From the NCBI RefSeq assembly GCF_006517255.1, contig NZ_CP041185.1:3100001-3164000 (forward strand): a stretch of 64,000 bases of DNA, in the 5' to 3' direction. The position numbers and the translations under genes are program-made. Positions 17,956 through 26,679 of the stretch are shown here, in pieces; positions within the stretch are counted from its first letter, which is position 1, and each line of letters starts with the position of its first letter. A model generated the notes under the pieces. It worked only from the letters and a program-made list of their open reading frames with translations. It did not search any database and was not told where the DNA came from. This DNA comes from Janthinobacterium tructae (GTDB lineage Bacteria > Pseudomonadota > Gammaproteobacteria > Burkholderiales > Burkholderiaceae_D).

Positions 17956-18003
17956 ATACCGTAGTTCTACGGTATTGCACCGCACCATTTTCAGCGCTAT
18001 AGT
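17956..18003 (+). promoter_or_regulatory. Promoter with abutting palindromic operator
   Basis: TTGCAC (17975-17980) and TATAGT (17998-18003) are separated by exactly 17 bases, a near-ideal sigma-70 promoter. Immediately upstream, and sharing its last base with the -35, is a perfect palindrome with 9-base arms ATACCGTAG and CTACGGTAT (17956-17975). No protein gene follows; the downstream product is the small RNA. Confidence 0.72.
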
Positions 18004-18009
18004 GGAACT

Positions 18010-18072
18010 GTCTCCTCCAATTCGTTCCCTGAACATTGGATTCAGCCCGCGCTAGTACGCGGGCTTTTTTTT
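18010..18072 (+). ncRNA. Candidate small RNA with anti-Shine-Dalgarno motif
   Basis: About 63 bases from the predicted transcription start to the end of a T-tract. The 5' end holds CTCCTCC (18012-18018), complementary to a Shine-Dalgarno sequence. A hairpin follows: CCAAT (18017-18021) with ATTGG (18035-18039), and GTTC (18024-18027) with GAAC (18031-18034) around CCT. Then a strong terminator. There is no open reading frame. Promoter, hairpin, seed and terminator in 115 bases fit an Hfq-type or cuckoo-like regulatory RNA; the targets are unknown. Confidence 0.68.
18044..18072 (+). terminator. Rho-independent terminator
   Basis: AGCCCGCG (18044-18051) pairs with CGCGGGCT (18058-18065) around a six-base loop and is followed by seven T residues. 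It ends the small-RNA candidate and insulates the TetR operon downstream. Confidence 0.9.
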
Positions 18073-18104
18073 GCCTGCGATTTCCACGCCTCTTCATCTT
18101 TCCT

Positions 18105-18147
18105 TAACTAAATCAAACGATTTAGTTATATCAATCGTTTGAGATAT
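18105..18147. promoter_or_regulatory. Nested palindromes: TetR operator
   Basis: TAACTAAATC (18105-18114) pairs perfectly with GATTTAGTTA (18119-18128). Overlapping it, CAAACGATT (18114-18122) pairs with AATCGTTTG (18133-18141), and ATATC (18128-18132) pairs with GATAT (18143-18147). The block ends 18 bases before the tetR start, the standard place for an autoregulatory TetR operator that could bind two dimers. Confidence 0.7.
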
Positions 18148-18164
18148 GTGATTAAATCTCCGGC

Positions 18165-18872
18165 ATGATTGAAAAAAACGCCATCCCCACTCCCCACGCC
18201 GACGACGGACGCAAGCCCCGTTCCGATGGCGAGCAATCGCGCGAGCGGCTGCTGCATAGCGCCATCCGCCTGTTTGCCGAGCAGGGCTACGCCAAGACGT
18301 CCACGCGCGAACTGGCGCAGGCGGCCGGCACCAACGCGGCCGCCATCAGCTACTATTTTGGCGACAAGGCGGGCCTGTACCGCGCCGCCTTCGCGCAGCA
18401 ATCGTCGGACCCGCAAGATAATATCGCCCTGTACGAGCAGCCCCATTTCACCCTGCGCCAAAGCCTGGAAGGCTTTTATGCGCAATTGCTCGCCCCCATG
18501 CAGCAGGGCGAGATCGCGCGCGACTGCATGCGCCTGTGGTGCCGCGAAATGCTCGAACCGACGGGCCTGTGGGCACGCGAGATCGACCAGAACATCCGTC
18601 CCGAACACGAGGCGCTCACGCGCGTGCTGGCGCGCCACCTGGGCGCACCCGACAACAGCGACGACATGCACCGCCTGGCGTTTTCCATCGCCTCGCTGGC
18701 ACTGCAGCACATGGTGGGCGCCGAAGTGCTGCAAACCTTGCGTCCGCAATTGCTGGAATCGCCGCACGCCATCGACACCTGGCTGGCGCGCATGACCGAC
18801 TACGCGCTGGCCATGGCCGACGTGGAGCGCCGGCGCCTGGCCATTCCTCCCTCTCCCCCTACCGCTCAATGA
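18165..18872 (+). CDS. TetR-family repressor with CerR-type C-terminal domain
   Basis: 235 residues. The DNA-binding part (SRERLLHSAIRLFAEQGYAKTSTRELAQAAGTNAAAISYYFGDKAGLYRAAF) is a clear TetR helix-turn-helix. The C-terminal part, with CMRLWCREMLEPTGLWAREIDQNI, resembles the CerR/DUF1956 ligand domain. It is the first gene of the efflux operon and lies directly behind a nested palindrome. Repression of itself and the pump genes, relieved by a small ligand, is the expected circuit. Confidence 0.9.
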   Translation: MIEKNAIPTPHADDGRKPRSDGEQSRERLLHSAIRLFAEQGYAKTSTRELAQAAGTNAAAISYYFGDKAGLYRAAFAQQSSDPQDNIALYEQPHFTLRQSLEGFYAQLLAPMQQGEIARDCMRLWCREMLEPTGLWAREIDQNIRPEHEALTRVLARHLGAPDNSDDMHRLAFSIASLALQHMVGAEVLQTLRPQLLESPHAIDTWLARMTDYALAMADVERRRLAIPPSPPTAQ

Positions 18873-18889
18873 CAAGCAGAAGGACCAGC

Positions 18890-20305
18890 ATGACGACTAT
18901 TCGATGCACCGTTCAACGCGCCCTGGCTGCCAGTATCGTGCTGGCGCTGGGCGGCTGCGCCCTGCAGGGGCCGCCCGCGGCCGTGGCCGCCAGCGCACCC
19001 GCGCAATGGCAGGCGCCGCTGCCGCATAACGGCAAGCTGACGGACCTGGCCAGCTGGTGGCAGGGCCAGGGCGATAGCCTGCTGGTGGAACTGATTACCG
19101 ATGCGCAGCAGGTCAGCCCGACCATCGCCGCCGCCGGCACGCGCATCGTGCAGGCGCGCGCGGACAGCATCGCCAGCGGCGCCGCGCTGGCGCCCAGGCT
19201 CGATGCGACGGGCAGCGTGGTGCGCACCAGCCAGCAATCGGCGCAGCCGGGCGGCACCACCTCGCAGGCCGCCTTGCAGGCGTCATGGGAAATCGATGTA
19301 TTTGGCGCCAACCGTGCCACGCGCGATGCGGCGCAGGAGCGCTACGACAGCGCCCGCGCCGGCTGGCATGAGGCCCGCGTCTCGGTCGCCGCCGAAGTGG
19401 CGAACCAGTACTACGCCTTGCGCACCTGCCAGCAACTGCAGGCCGTGGCCGAACAGGATGTCCTCTCGCGCCGCGACTCGGCACGCCTGACGGAACTGAG
19501 CGCCGGCGCCGGCTTCCAGCCGCCCGCCAACGCCGCCCTGGCCCGCGCCAGCGCCGCCGAAGGCGCCAGCCGCGCCATCGAACAGCGCGCCGCCTGCGAT
19601 GTGAATGTCAAGGCGCTGGTGGCCCTGTCGGCCGTGCCGGAAGAGACGCTGCGCCAGAAGCTGGCGGCCAGCCCCTTTGTTGCGCCCTCGCCCGTGGCGA
19701 TTGCGCAACTGCCGGCGCAAACCCTGGGCCAGCGTCCCGACATCTACAGCGCCGAACGCGAAGTGGCGGCCGCCAGCTTCGAAGTGCGCGGCGCCCAGGC
19801 GCAGCGCTACCCGCGTCTGAGCCTGGCCGGCTCCATCGGCAAGGGCAATATCCGCGCTGGCGGCACCAGCATCACGGCCAGCACCTGGAGCATCGGTCCG
19901 CTGGCCGTCAGCCTTCCCATCTTCGACGGCGGCACCCGCCGCGCCCAGGTCGATGCGGCTACGGCGCGCTACGACGAAGCGGTGGTGAAGTACCGCGCCG
20001 GCGTGCGCCAGGCCGTGCGCGAAGTGGAAGAAGCCTTGGTCAACCTGGCCAGCACGGACGAGCGCAGCGGCCACGCGAAAACGGCCCTGGAAGGCTATCG
20101 CGTGTCGTTCGTCGCCACCGAAGACCGTTACAAGAATGGCCTGGCCAGCCTGATCGAACTGGAAGACGCGCGCCGCACGCGCCTGGCCGCCGAAAACACC
20201 GTGGTCAACCTGGCGCGCGAACGCAGCGCCGCCTGGGTAGCGCTGTACCGCGCCGCCGGCGGCGGCTGGAACAGCAGCAACGCCATCGCCAACAATGCCC
20301 CCTGA
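18890..20305 (+). CDS. RND efflux outer-membrane factor (NodT family lipoprotein)
   Basis: 471 residues. The ATG at 18890 has AAGGA five bases upstream and is preferred to the ATG at 18869 that overlaps the repressor stop. A lipoprotein signal ends in LGGC. The two TolC-type repeats are visible (WEIDVFGANRATRDAAQERY; QRPDIYSAEREVAAASFEVRGAQAQRYPRLSLAGS; FDGGTRRAQVDAA). It forms the outer channel for the adaptor and pump that follow at short spacing. Confidence 0.92.
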   Translation: MTTIRCTVQRALAASIVLALGGCALQGPPAAVAASAPAQWQAPLPHNGKLTDLASWWQGQGDSLLVELITDAQQVSPTIAAAGTRIVQARADSIASGAALAPRLDATGSVVRTSQQSAQPGGTTSQAALQASWEIDVFGANRATRDAAQERYDSARAGWHEARVSVAAEVANQYYALRTCQQLQAVAEQDVLSRRDSARLTELSAGAGFQPPANAALARASAAEGASRAIEQRAACDVNVKALVALSAVPEETLRQKLAASPFVAPSPVAIAQLPAQTLGQRPDIYSAEREVAAASFEVRGAQAQRYPRLSLAGSIGKGNIRAGGTSITASTWSIGPLAVSLPIFDGGTRRAQVDAATARYDEAVVKYRAGVRQAVREVEEALVNLASTDERSGHAKTALEGYRVSFVATEDRYKNGLASLIELEDARRTRLAAENTVVNLARERSAAWVALYRAAGGGWNSSNAIANNAP

Positions 20306-20318
20306 CGGATACGACAAC

Positions 20319-21482
20319 ATGAAAAAAATGACCTTGAAACCGATGGCTCTCGCCCTTGCCGCCCTTTGCGTGATGCTGGGCGCCGGTGTGGCCCTGTACT
20401 CCCCATCCTCCACGGCGGCCGACGATGCCAAGGACAAGAACGCGGCGCAAAAGCCTGCGCTGACCGTCACCACGGCCAAGCCGCAAACGGCCAGCCTGCC
20501 CATCAAGCTGAAGGCCAACGGCAACGTGGCCGCCTGGCAGGAAGCCGTCATCGGCAGCGAATCGAACGGCTTGCGCCTCACCGACGTACGCGTGAATGTC
20601 GGTGACGTGGTGCGCGCCGGCCAGGTGCTGGCCGTGTTCTCGAACGACACCGTCAACGCCGACGTGGCGCAGGCGAAAGCGGCGGTGCTGGAAGCGGAAG
20701 CGAATGCGGCCGAGGCGGCAGCCAACGCCCAGCGCGCCCGCTCGCTGCAAAGCACGGGCGCCATCAGCGCGCAGCAGATCAGCCAGTACCTGACGGCCGA
20801 ACAGACGGCCAACGCGCGCATTGCCTCAAGCAAGGCGCAGCTGGCGTCGCAGCAACTGCGCCTGAAATACACGCAGGTGGTGGCCCCCGACAGCGGCATC
20901 ATCTCCTCGCGCTCGGCTACTGTGGGGTCGGTGGTGGGCGCCGGCACGGAACTGTTCCGCATGATCCGCCAGGGCCGCCTCGAATGGCGCGCCGAAGTGA
21001 CGGCTACCGAGCTGCTGAACCTGAAACCGGGCACCCTGGCGCAAGTCAAGGCGGCCAATGGCAGCGTTTTGACGGGCAAGGTGCGCATGATCGCCCCTAC
21101 CGTCGATCCGCAGACCCGCTCGGCCCTCGTGTACGTGGACCTGCCGGCCAGCAGCGGCAACAATGCGCCGTTCAAGGCCGGCATGTACGCCAGCGGCGAA
21201 TTTGAACTGGGTACCTCGGGCGCGCTGACGGTGCCGCAGCAGGCCATTGCCGTGCGCGATGGCTTCAGCTATGTCTTCCGCCTCAATGCCGACCAGCGGG
21301 TCAGCCAGATCAAGGTGCAGGCCGGACGGCGCCTGAGCGACCGCATCGAGATTGTAAGCGGCATCACGGCCGACACGACGATTGTCGTCAGCGGCGCCGG
21401 CTTCCTCAATGACGGAGATTTGGTCCGTAATGTGAAAACCCCGGTTCAGACGCCGGTGGCTGCACCGGCAGCGAAAAAGTAA
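20319..21482 (+). CDS. RND efflux periplasmic adaptor (membrane fusion protein)
   Basis: 387 residues from the ATG at 20319. An N-terminal hydrophobic segment (about 7-25) anchors or exports it. The lipoyl/barrel-sandwich half (IKLKANGNVAAWQEAVIGSE and YTQVVAPDSGIISSRSATVGSVVGAG) flanks an alpha-hairpin of Ala-rich helices, and a beta-barrel plus membrane-proximal domain follows. It bridges the inner-membrane pump and the outer channel. It lies 13 bases after the outer-membrane factor and 9 before the pump. Confidence 0.93.
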   Translation: MKKMTLKPMALALAALCVMLGAGVALYSPSSTAADDAKDKNAAQKPALTVTTAKPQTASLPIKLKANGNVAAWQEAVIGSESNGLRLTDVRVNVGDVVRAGQVLAVFSNDTVNADVAQAKAAVLEAEANAAEAAANAQRARSLQSTGAISAQQISQYLTAEQTANARIASSKAQLASQQLRLKYTQVVAPDSGIISSRSATVGSVVGAGTELFRMIRQGRLEWRAEVTATELLNLKPGTLAQVKAANGSVLTGKVRMIAPTVDPQTRSALVYVDLPASSGNNAPFKAGMYASGEFELGTSGALTVPQQAIAVRDGFSYVFRLNADQRVSQIKVQAGRRLSDRIEIVSGITADTTIVVSGAGFLNDGDLVRNVKTPVQTPVAAPAAKK

Positions 21483-21491
21483 GGAGAGGCC

Positions 21492-24400
21492 ATGAACTTT
21501 TCCTCCCTCTCGATCAAGAATCCGATCCCGGCCATCATGCTGTTCGCGCTGCTGACCCTGGCCGGCCTGCTGGCCTACAAGGCCAATCCGGTGCAGGATT
21601 TCCCTGATATCGAACTGCCTATCGTCACCGTCAGCGCGGTGCTGCCCGGCGCTGCGCCGGCCCAGCTGGAAACGGAAGTGGCACGCAAGATCGAAGACTC
21701 CGTCGCCACCTTGCAAGGCGTGAAAAACATCTACACCAAGGTGCTCGATGGCGTCGTCACGGTGACCGTCGAATTCATCCTGGAAAAGCAGATCGCCGAA
21801 GCCGTCAACGATGTGCGCGACGCCGTCGCCCGCGTGAAAGCGGACATGCCGGCCGAGCTGCGCGACCCCACCGTCACCAAGGCGTCCACCGCCGGACGCG
21901 TGGTGCTGACCTTTATCGCCACGGCGAAACCCGGTGTCGATAATCCGCTCGACTCTCCCGACTTGTCCTGGTTTGTCGACAACACGGTGGCCAAGCGCCT
22001 CTTGACAGTGCCCGGCGTGGGCGCCGTCAACCGCGTGGGCGGCGTCTACCGCGAGATCCAGGTGGAACTCGACGAGGCGCGCATGGCCGCATTGAAAGTG
22101 TCGGCCCTCGACGTCTCGCGCCAGCTGCGTCTGGTGCAGCGCGAAGCGCCTGGTGGCCGGGGCGACATCAGCGGCGCCGAGCAGTCGGTGCGCACCATCG
22201 CCACCGTCAAAACGGCCGATGAACTGTCGCGCGTGGAAGTGCCGCTGCCGGATGGACGCCATGTGCGCCTGGACCAGGTGGCCACCGTGCGCGACACCAT
22301 TGCCGAACCGCGCGCGCTGGCCGAGCAAGATGGCAAGACGGTCGTCGCTTTCGAGGTATTCCGCACCAAGGGCGCCAGCGAAGTGGCCGTCGCCAAGGGC
22401 GCACGCGACGCCATCGCCGACCTGCAGAAGGAAAACCCCAACGTGGTACTGCAGCAGTCGATCGACAATGCCTTCCCCGTCGAGGAAAACTTCGAAGGCT
22501 CGATGGAGCTGCTGTACGAAGGCGCGCTGCTGGCAGTGCTGGTAGTGTGGTGGTTCCTGCGCGACTGGCGCGCCACCCTGGTGGCTGCGGCCGCCCTGCC
22601 CCTGTCCGTGATGCCGGCTTTCCTCGGTATCTACTGGTTCGGCTACACGCTCAATACCGTCACCCTGCTGTCGCTGGCGCTGGTCGTCGGCGTGCTGGTC
22701 GACGACGCCATCGTGGAAATCGAGAACATCGAGCGCCATCTGCGCATGGGCAAGTCGCCCATGCAAGCGGCGATGGAAGCGGCCGACGAAATCGGCATGG
22801 CGGTGATCGCCACCACCTTCGCGCTGGTGGCCGTATTCCTGCCGACGGCCTTCATGAGCGGCATTCCCGGCCTGTTCTTCAAGCAGTTCGGCTGGACGGC
22901 CGTGCTGGCCGTGCTGGCTTCCCTGGTGGTGGCGCGCCTGCTCACGCCGATGATGGCCGCCTACATCCTGAAACCGCTGCCGCACAAGGAAGAAAAGGAT
23001 GGCTGGCTGATGACGCGCTACCTGCACGTGATGCGCTGGTGCCTGAACCACCGCGGCGTCACGGCCATCGCTGCGGCCCTGTTCTTTGTCGGCGCCATCC
23101 TGCTGGTGCCGCTGCTGCCGACGGGCTTCGTGCCGGCCGCCGACCGCGCGCAGACGCAGATCAACCTGGAACTGCCCCCCGGTTCCACCTTGGCCGAAAC
23201 GCAGGCCGTGGCAGCCATGGCGCGCGACGCGGCCATGCAGACGCCTGGCATCAAGGGCGTCTTCAGTTCGATTGGCGGCGGCTCCAGCGGCGACGCCTTC
23301 GCCCCCGGCGCAGCGGCCGAGGCGCGCCGCGCCGTGCTGACCCTGACCACCGTGCACCGCACCGAACGCAAGGAATCGATGGCGGGCCTGGAAACGCAGT
23401 TGCGCCACAAACTCGATACGATCCCTGGCGCCCGCTTCACGGTGGGGCCGCCCGACACGGGCGTCAAGATGCAGCTGGTGCTGCGTTCGGAAGACCCGGT
23501 GGCATTGATGGCGGCGGCGCAAAAGGTCGAGCGCGAGCTGCGCGGTCTGAAAGGCATCGGCAACGTCAATTCCAGCGCCTCGCTGGTGCGCCCGGAAATC
23601 ATCGTGCGTCCCGATTTTGCCAAGGCGGCAGACCTGGGCGTGACGGCGGCAGCCATCGGCGAGACGGTGCGCGTGGCCACGGCCGGCGACTACGATACGG
23701 ACCTGACGAAAATGAACCTGCCCGAACGGCAAGTGCCGATCCGCGTCAAGCTGCCCAACAGCGTGCGCGCCGACCTGGCCGCCATCGAGCGTCTGAGCGT
23801 ACCCGGCAAGAATGGTCCCGTGCGCCTGGCGAACGTGGCCAGCGTGACGATGGAAAGCGGCCCGGCACAGATCGACCGTTTGAACCGCAGCCGCAACGTG
23901 ACGCTCGACGTGGAACTCGGTTCGCGCACCCTCGGCGAATTGAATGAAGAAGCGCGCGCACTGCCGTCGATGAAGAATCTGCCGCCTTCCGTGAAGATCG
24001 CCGAACTGGGCGACGCGCAGGAAATGGCTTCGCTGTTCGCCAGCTTCGGCCTGGCCATGCTGATCGGCGTGCTGTGCATCTACTGCGTGCTGGTGCTGCT
24101 GTTCAAGGACTTCATGCAGCCGGTGACCATCCTGGCGGCGCTGCCCTTGTCGATCGGCGGCGCCTTCGTGGCGCTCCTGATCACGGGCAGCGCCCTGTCG
24201 ATGCCGTCGATGATAGGCCTGATCATGCTGATGGGGATCGTCACCAAGAACTCCATCCTGCTGGTCGACTATGCGATCCTGGCGCGCCAGGCCGGCATGA
24301 ACCGCTTCGATGCGCTGGTCGACGCCTGCCACAAGCGCAGCCGCCCCATCCTGATGACGACGATTGCCATGGGCGCCGGCATGATGCCGCTGGCGCTGGG

Positions 24401-24608
24401 CTGGGGCGCCGATCCGAGCTTCCGTTCGCCGATGGCGATCACCGTCATCGGCGGCCTGATCACCTCGACTTTACTGAGCCTGCTGGTGGTGCCGGCCGTG
24501 TTCACCTATATCGACGACCTCGAGCACCTGCTCAAGCGCGGCATGGCAAAACTGCGCCGCCAGAAGGCGCCGCTGCGGCGCGATGACAGGGCGGCGCTGG
24601 AAAAATAA
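21492..24608 (+). CDS. RND efflux pump permease (HAE1/AcrB-like)
   Basis: 1038 residues, normal for the family, with a ribosome-binding AAGGAGAGG. It shows the N-terminal helix with NPIPAIMLFALLTLAGLLAY and DFPDIELPIV, twelve predicted membrane helices in two halves, two large periplasmic loops, and the proton-relay pair DD in LVVGVLVDDAIVEIENIERH. The second half carries IMLMGIVTKNSILLVDYA. It is the proton-driven inner-membrane pump of the operon; its substrate is unknown, and a drug or xenobiotic role is inference. Confidence 0.95.
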   Translation: MNFSSLSIKNPIPAIMLFALLTLAGLLAYKANPVQDFPDIELPIVTVSAVLPGAAPAQLETEVARKIEDSVATLQGVKNIYTKVLDGVVTVTVEFILEKQIAEAVNDVRDAVARVKADMPAELRDPTVTKASTAGRVVLTFIATAKPGVDNPLDSPDLSWFVDNTVAKRLLTVPGVGAVNRVGGVYREIQVELDEARMAALKVSALDVSRQLRLVQREAPGGRGDISGAEQSVRTIATVKTADELSRVEVPLPDGRHVRLDQVATVRDTIAEPRALAEQDGKTVVAFEVFRTKGASEVAVAKGARDAIADLQKENPNVVLQQSIDNAFPVEENFEGSMELLYEGALLAVLVVWWFLRDWRATLVAAAALPLSVMPAFLGIYWFGYTLNTVTLLSLALVVGVLVDDAIVEIENIERHLRMGKSPMQAAMEAADEIGMAVIATTFALVAVFLPTAFMSGIPGLFFKQFGWTAVLAVLASLVVARLLTPMMAAYILKPLPHKEEKDGWLMTRYLHVMRWCLNHRGVTAIAAALFFVGAILLVPLLPTGFVPAADRAQTQINLELPPGSTLAETQAVAAMARDAAMQTPGIKGVFSSIGGGSSGDAFAPGAAAEARRAVLTLTTVHRTERKESMAGLETQLRHKLDTIPGARFTVGPPDTGVKMQLVLRSEDPVALMAAAQKVERELRGLKGIGNVNSSASLVRPEIIVRPDFAKAADLGVTAAAIGETVRVATAGDYDTDLTKMNLPERQVPIRVKLPNSVRADLAAIERLSVPGKNGPVRLANVASVTMESGPAQIDRLNRSRNVTLDVELGSRTLGELNEEARALPSMKNLPPSVKIAELGDAQEMASLFASFGLAMLIGVLCIYCVLVLLFKDFMQPVTILAALPLSIGGAFVALLITGSALSMPSMIGLIMLMGIVTKNSILLVDYAILARQAGMNRFDALVDACHKRSRPILMTTIAMGAGMMPLALGWGADPSFRSPMAITVIGGLITSTLLSLLVVPAVFTYIDDLEHLLKRGMAKLRRQKAPLRRDDRAALEK

Positions 24609-24645
24609 GCGCGCCATTGTTTGCAAAATCGCCCCCTGCGGGCAA

Positions 24646-24687
24646 GGAAGCGAAGGACCGGCCGCCAGGCCGCGCTCCCTCGCTTCC
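24646..24687. terminator. Long hairpin after the RND operon
   Basis: GGAAGCGA (24646-24653) pairs with TCGCTTCC (24680-24687), with an inner GC-rich stem between. The following ATCTATC is only mildly T-rich, so intrinsic termination is probable but not certain. Confidence 0.4.
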
Positions 24688-24738
24688 ATCTATCTGGCAT
24701 ACTGCGCCCATTCTCCATGAACGCAATCTGCCCTGCCT

Positions 24739-25710
24739 ATGAATTACCGCACCCCGCTCGTCCTGCTAATGGTATCCGCACTGCTCGGCGCCTGTTCGGA
24801 CAAGACCATCCCCGCCAGCACCGACGCGGCAGTTGACGTGGTAGCCGATGTCCCCGCCGCCGCTGACGATACCGCATCGGCCGAACACGTGCCGCCGCCG
24901 ATTGCCACCGCGCCCAAGACGGAAGAGATGAACACGCCGCAGGCGCGCAAGCGCGAGGCGGGCATGATGCGCGCCGTCTTTGGCAAGGACTATCGCGGCG
25001 ACAGCGACGATGCGCTGGCCGACCTGCCCGATCCGGACAACCATGTCGACAAACTCAGTTATGTCGTCAGTGCCGTCAGCCACAGGCTGCTGCCCGATGG
25101 CCGCGCCATCCTGGTGGCGAATGCGGAAACGGCCAACACGGAAGGCACGGCGGAATCGGCGCACGCCTCGCCGGGACTGTTGAACGTGTTTTTCCTGGCC
25201 CCCAAGGGCCAGCCGGAAGACGGCCAGTGGCAAGTCGTGAAACGGCTGGAAAACATCGCCGCCCTGGGTTCGTCGGGACAACTAGGTGAAGTCCACTGGA
25301 TCATGCTGGGTGCGAACAAGCCGGGACTGGCGATCCGCCACGGCTATACAGGCCAGGGATACACCATCACGCAACTGGCCCTGTTTGAAATCGGCGACGC
25401 CAAGGTCACCTCACTCGATGGCGGCATGGACCTGTATTCGGACAATATGGGCGCCTGCGGGCCTGAAACGGACGAGTGCTGGATGGTCGACGGCAAGTGG
25501 CGCTTCGCCACGGCGCGCAATGGCGGCGCCTACGACGACTTGCTGATCGATTTCACGGGAGCGTCCGAAAAGATCAAGCCGGGCGTCACGCTCAAACCGG
25601 ACCAGGACCCGCCGCGCATCGCCACCCCCCTGAATGGCCATGCGCGTTATGCATTCGATGGCAAGGGGTACAAACTGGTTGAAGGGAAGAATACGGTGCC
25701 TGGCGTGTAA
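24739..25710 (+). CDS. Uncharacterised lipoprotein
   Basis: 323 residues. Signal peptide and lipobox (LLVLLMVSALLGAC-type ending in LGAC) are followed by an Ala/Asp-rich spacer (about 24-60) and a mixed alpha/beta domain. That domain contains HWIMLGANKPGLAIRHGYTGQGYT and a pair of cysteines in ACGPETDECWMVDGKWRF that may form a disulphide. No family is recognised. It is a single gene after the RND operon, and a 9-base inverted repeat starts at its stop codon. Confidence 0.75.
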   Translation: MNYRTPLVLLMVSALLGACSDKTIPASTDAAVDVVADVPAAADDTASAEHVPPPIATAPKTEEMNTPQARKREAGMMRAVFGKDYRGDSDDALADLPDPDNHVDKLSYVVSAVSHRLLPDGRAILVANAETANTEGTAESAHASPGLLNVFFLAPKGQPEDGQWQVVKRLENIAALGSSGQLGEVHWIMLGANKPGLAIRHGYTGQGYTITQLALFEIGDAKVTSLDGGMDLYSDNMGACGPETDECWMVDGKWRFATARNGGAYDDLLIDFTGASEKIKPGVTLKPDQDPPRIATPLNGHARYAFDGKGYKLVEGKNTVPGV

Positions 25711-25844
25711 ACACCTGTTCAAACCTACTGCGCGTCGCGATTTGCGGTTTCCGATGCTCGCTGACTCGGCGTCCCCGTGCATTCGCACAGCTCCGCGTCT
25801 CGACCGCAACTCCCATCCGCTCGCTACGGTTTTACCAGGTGTTT
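25709..25844. repeat. Intergenic element bounded by inverted 9-mers
   Basis: AAACACCTG (25709-25717) and CAGGTGTTT (25836-25844) are perfect inverses bounding 118 bases and fill the whole gap between two convergent stop codons. The interior has no open frame or T-tract. It could be a mobile miniature element or a long RNA hairpin serving both genes. Confidence 0.45.
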
Positions 25845-26588
25845 CTACTGTTTGCGCGCCGCCTCCAGGCGCGCCAGCAGCGGCGCATACATAGCCCGCG
25901 TATGGCTGCTCCAGCGGGCCATGGCGCTGTCGATGTCGAGCAGCAGGCGATCCGACAACAGCTTGTCGCCCTGCTGCAGCGCCCAGATCGCACACTCGGC
26001 GCGGCAGTCGAAGCTGTTGTAGCGCGTCAGCGCGTCGTCGAATTCCGCCTTCGCTTCCACCTGGCGCCCGCTTTGCGCCAGCGCGCGCGCCGTCAGCAGC
26101 GACACCATCTCGGGACGGAAATGCATATCCGTGCGGCGGATGAATTCCAGGTGCGTCAAGGCCTCGGCGCCACGCGCGCATTCCAGGTAGGCGCGTGCCG
26201 CGCCCAGGCGAATTTCCAGGTCCGATGAAAACGCTCCCTGCAGGCAGGCTTCATACGTCGATGCCGCTTCCTGCGCATCGCCCGCTTCGAGCAGCGCGCT
26301 GGCCAGGCGCATCTGGTTTTGCGCCGTCGGCGTGTACTCGAAGGCGGCCTTCGCCTCACGCAATTCCCGATTCGGATCGAGCACCTGCACGGCCACCGAA
26401 GCGACCTTGCGCGCGCCTTGCGGCAGGCGCGAATTGGGCAGGTAGATGGCGAAGAAATACACCACGCTGCCCAGCAGCGGGAACATGAATAAAATGAGCA
26501 GCCAGTACAGCTGCTGCCCGTTGCGCACAACGTGAATCGCAAAAAATACTGCGATCAGGATGTGGATGCCTATGCCAAAAATCGTCAT
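25845..26588 (-). CDS. Membrane protein with PLD-type N-terminal helices and TPR-like repeats
   Basis: 247 residues. Two membrane helices at the N-terminus (IFGIGIHILIAVFFAIHVV and LYWLLILFMFPLLGSVVYFFAIYL) match the cardiolipin synthase N-terminal (PLDc_N) motif. They are followed by a cytosolic run of tetratricopeptide-like helix pairs (EYTPTAQNQMRLASALLEAGDAQEAASTYEACLQG and later units). No phospholipase HKD motif is present, so it is not a lipid synthase. It is probably a membrane-anchored scaffold; function is unknown. Confidence 0.78.
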   Translation of the reverse strand: MTIFGIGIHILIAVFFAIHVVRNGQQLYWLLILFMFPLLGSVVYFFAIYLPNSRLPQGARKVASVAVQVLDPNRELREAKAAFEYTPTAQNQMRLASALLEAGDAQEAASTYEACLQGAFSSDLEIRLGAARAYLECARGAEALTHLEFIRRTDMHFRPEMVSLLTARALAQSGRQVEAKAEFDDALTRYNSFDCRAECAIWALQQGDKLLSDRLLLDIDSAMARWSSHTRAMYAPLLARLEAARKQ

Positions 26589-26679
26589 ATTACAACCTCG
26601 TTCGTGACGGGAGCCGCTGGCACCATGCCGCCGCTTTCCCTGCTCAGAATATTACACTGGCCGCGCCGTGCACACGCGC

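Noticed and set aside
20826..24332. Very long (1168-codon) minus-strand frame
   Set aside because: It is the shadow of the RND permease and adaptor genes; its composition (His, Gln, Gly, Arg-rich) is an artefact of GC-rich third positions.
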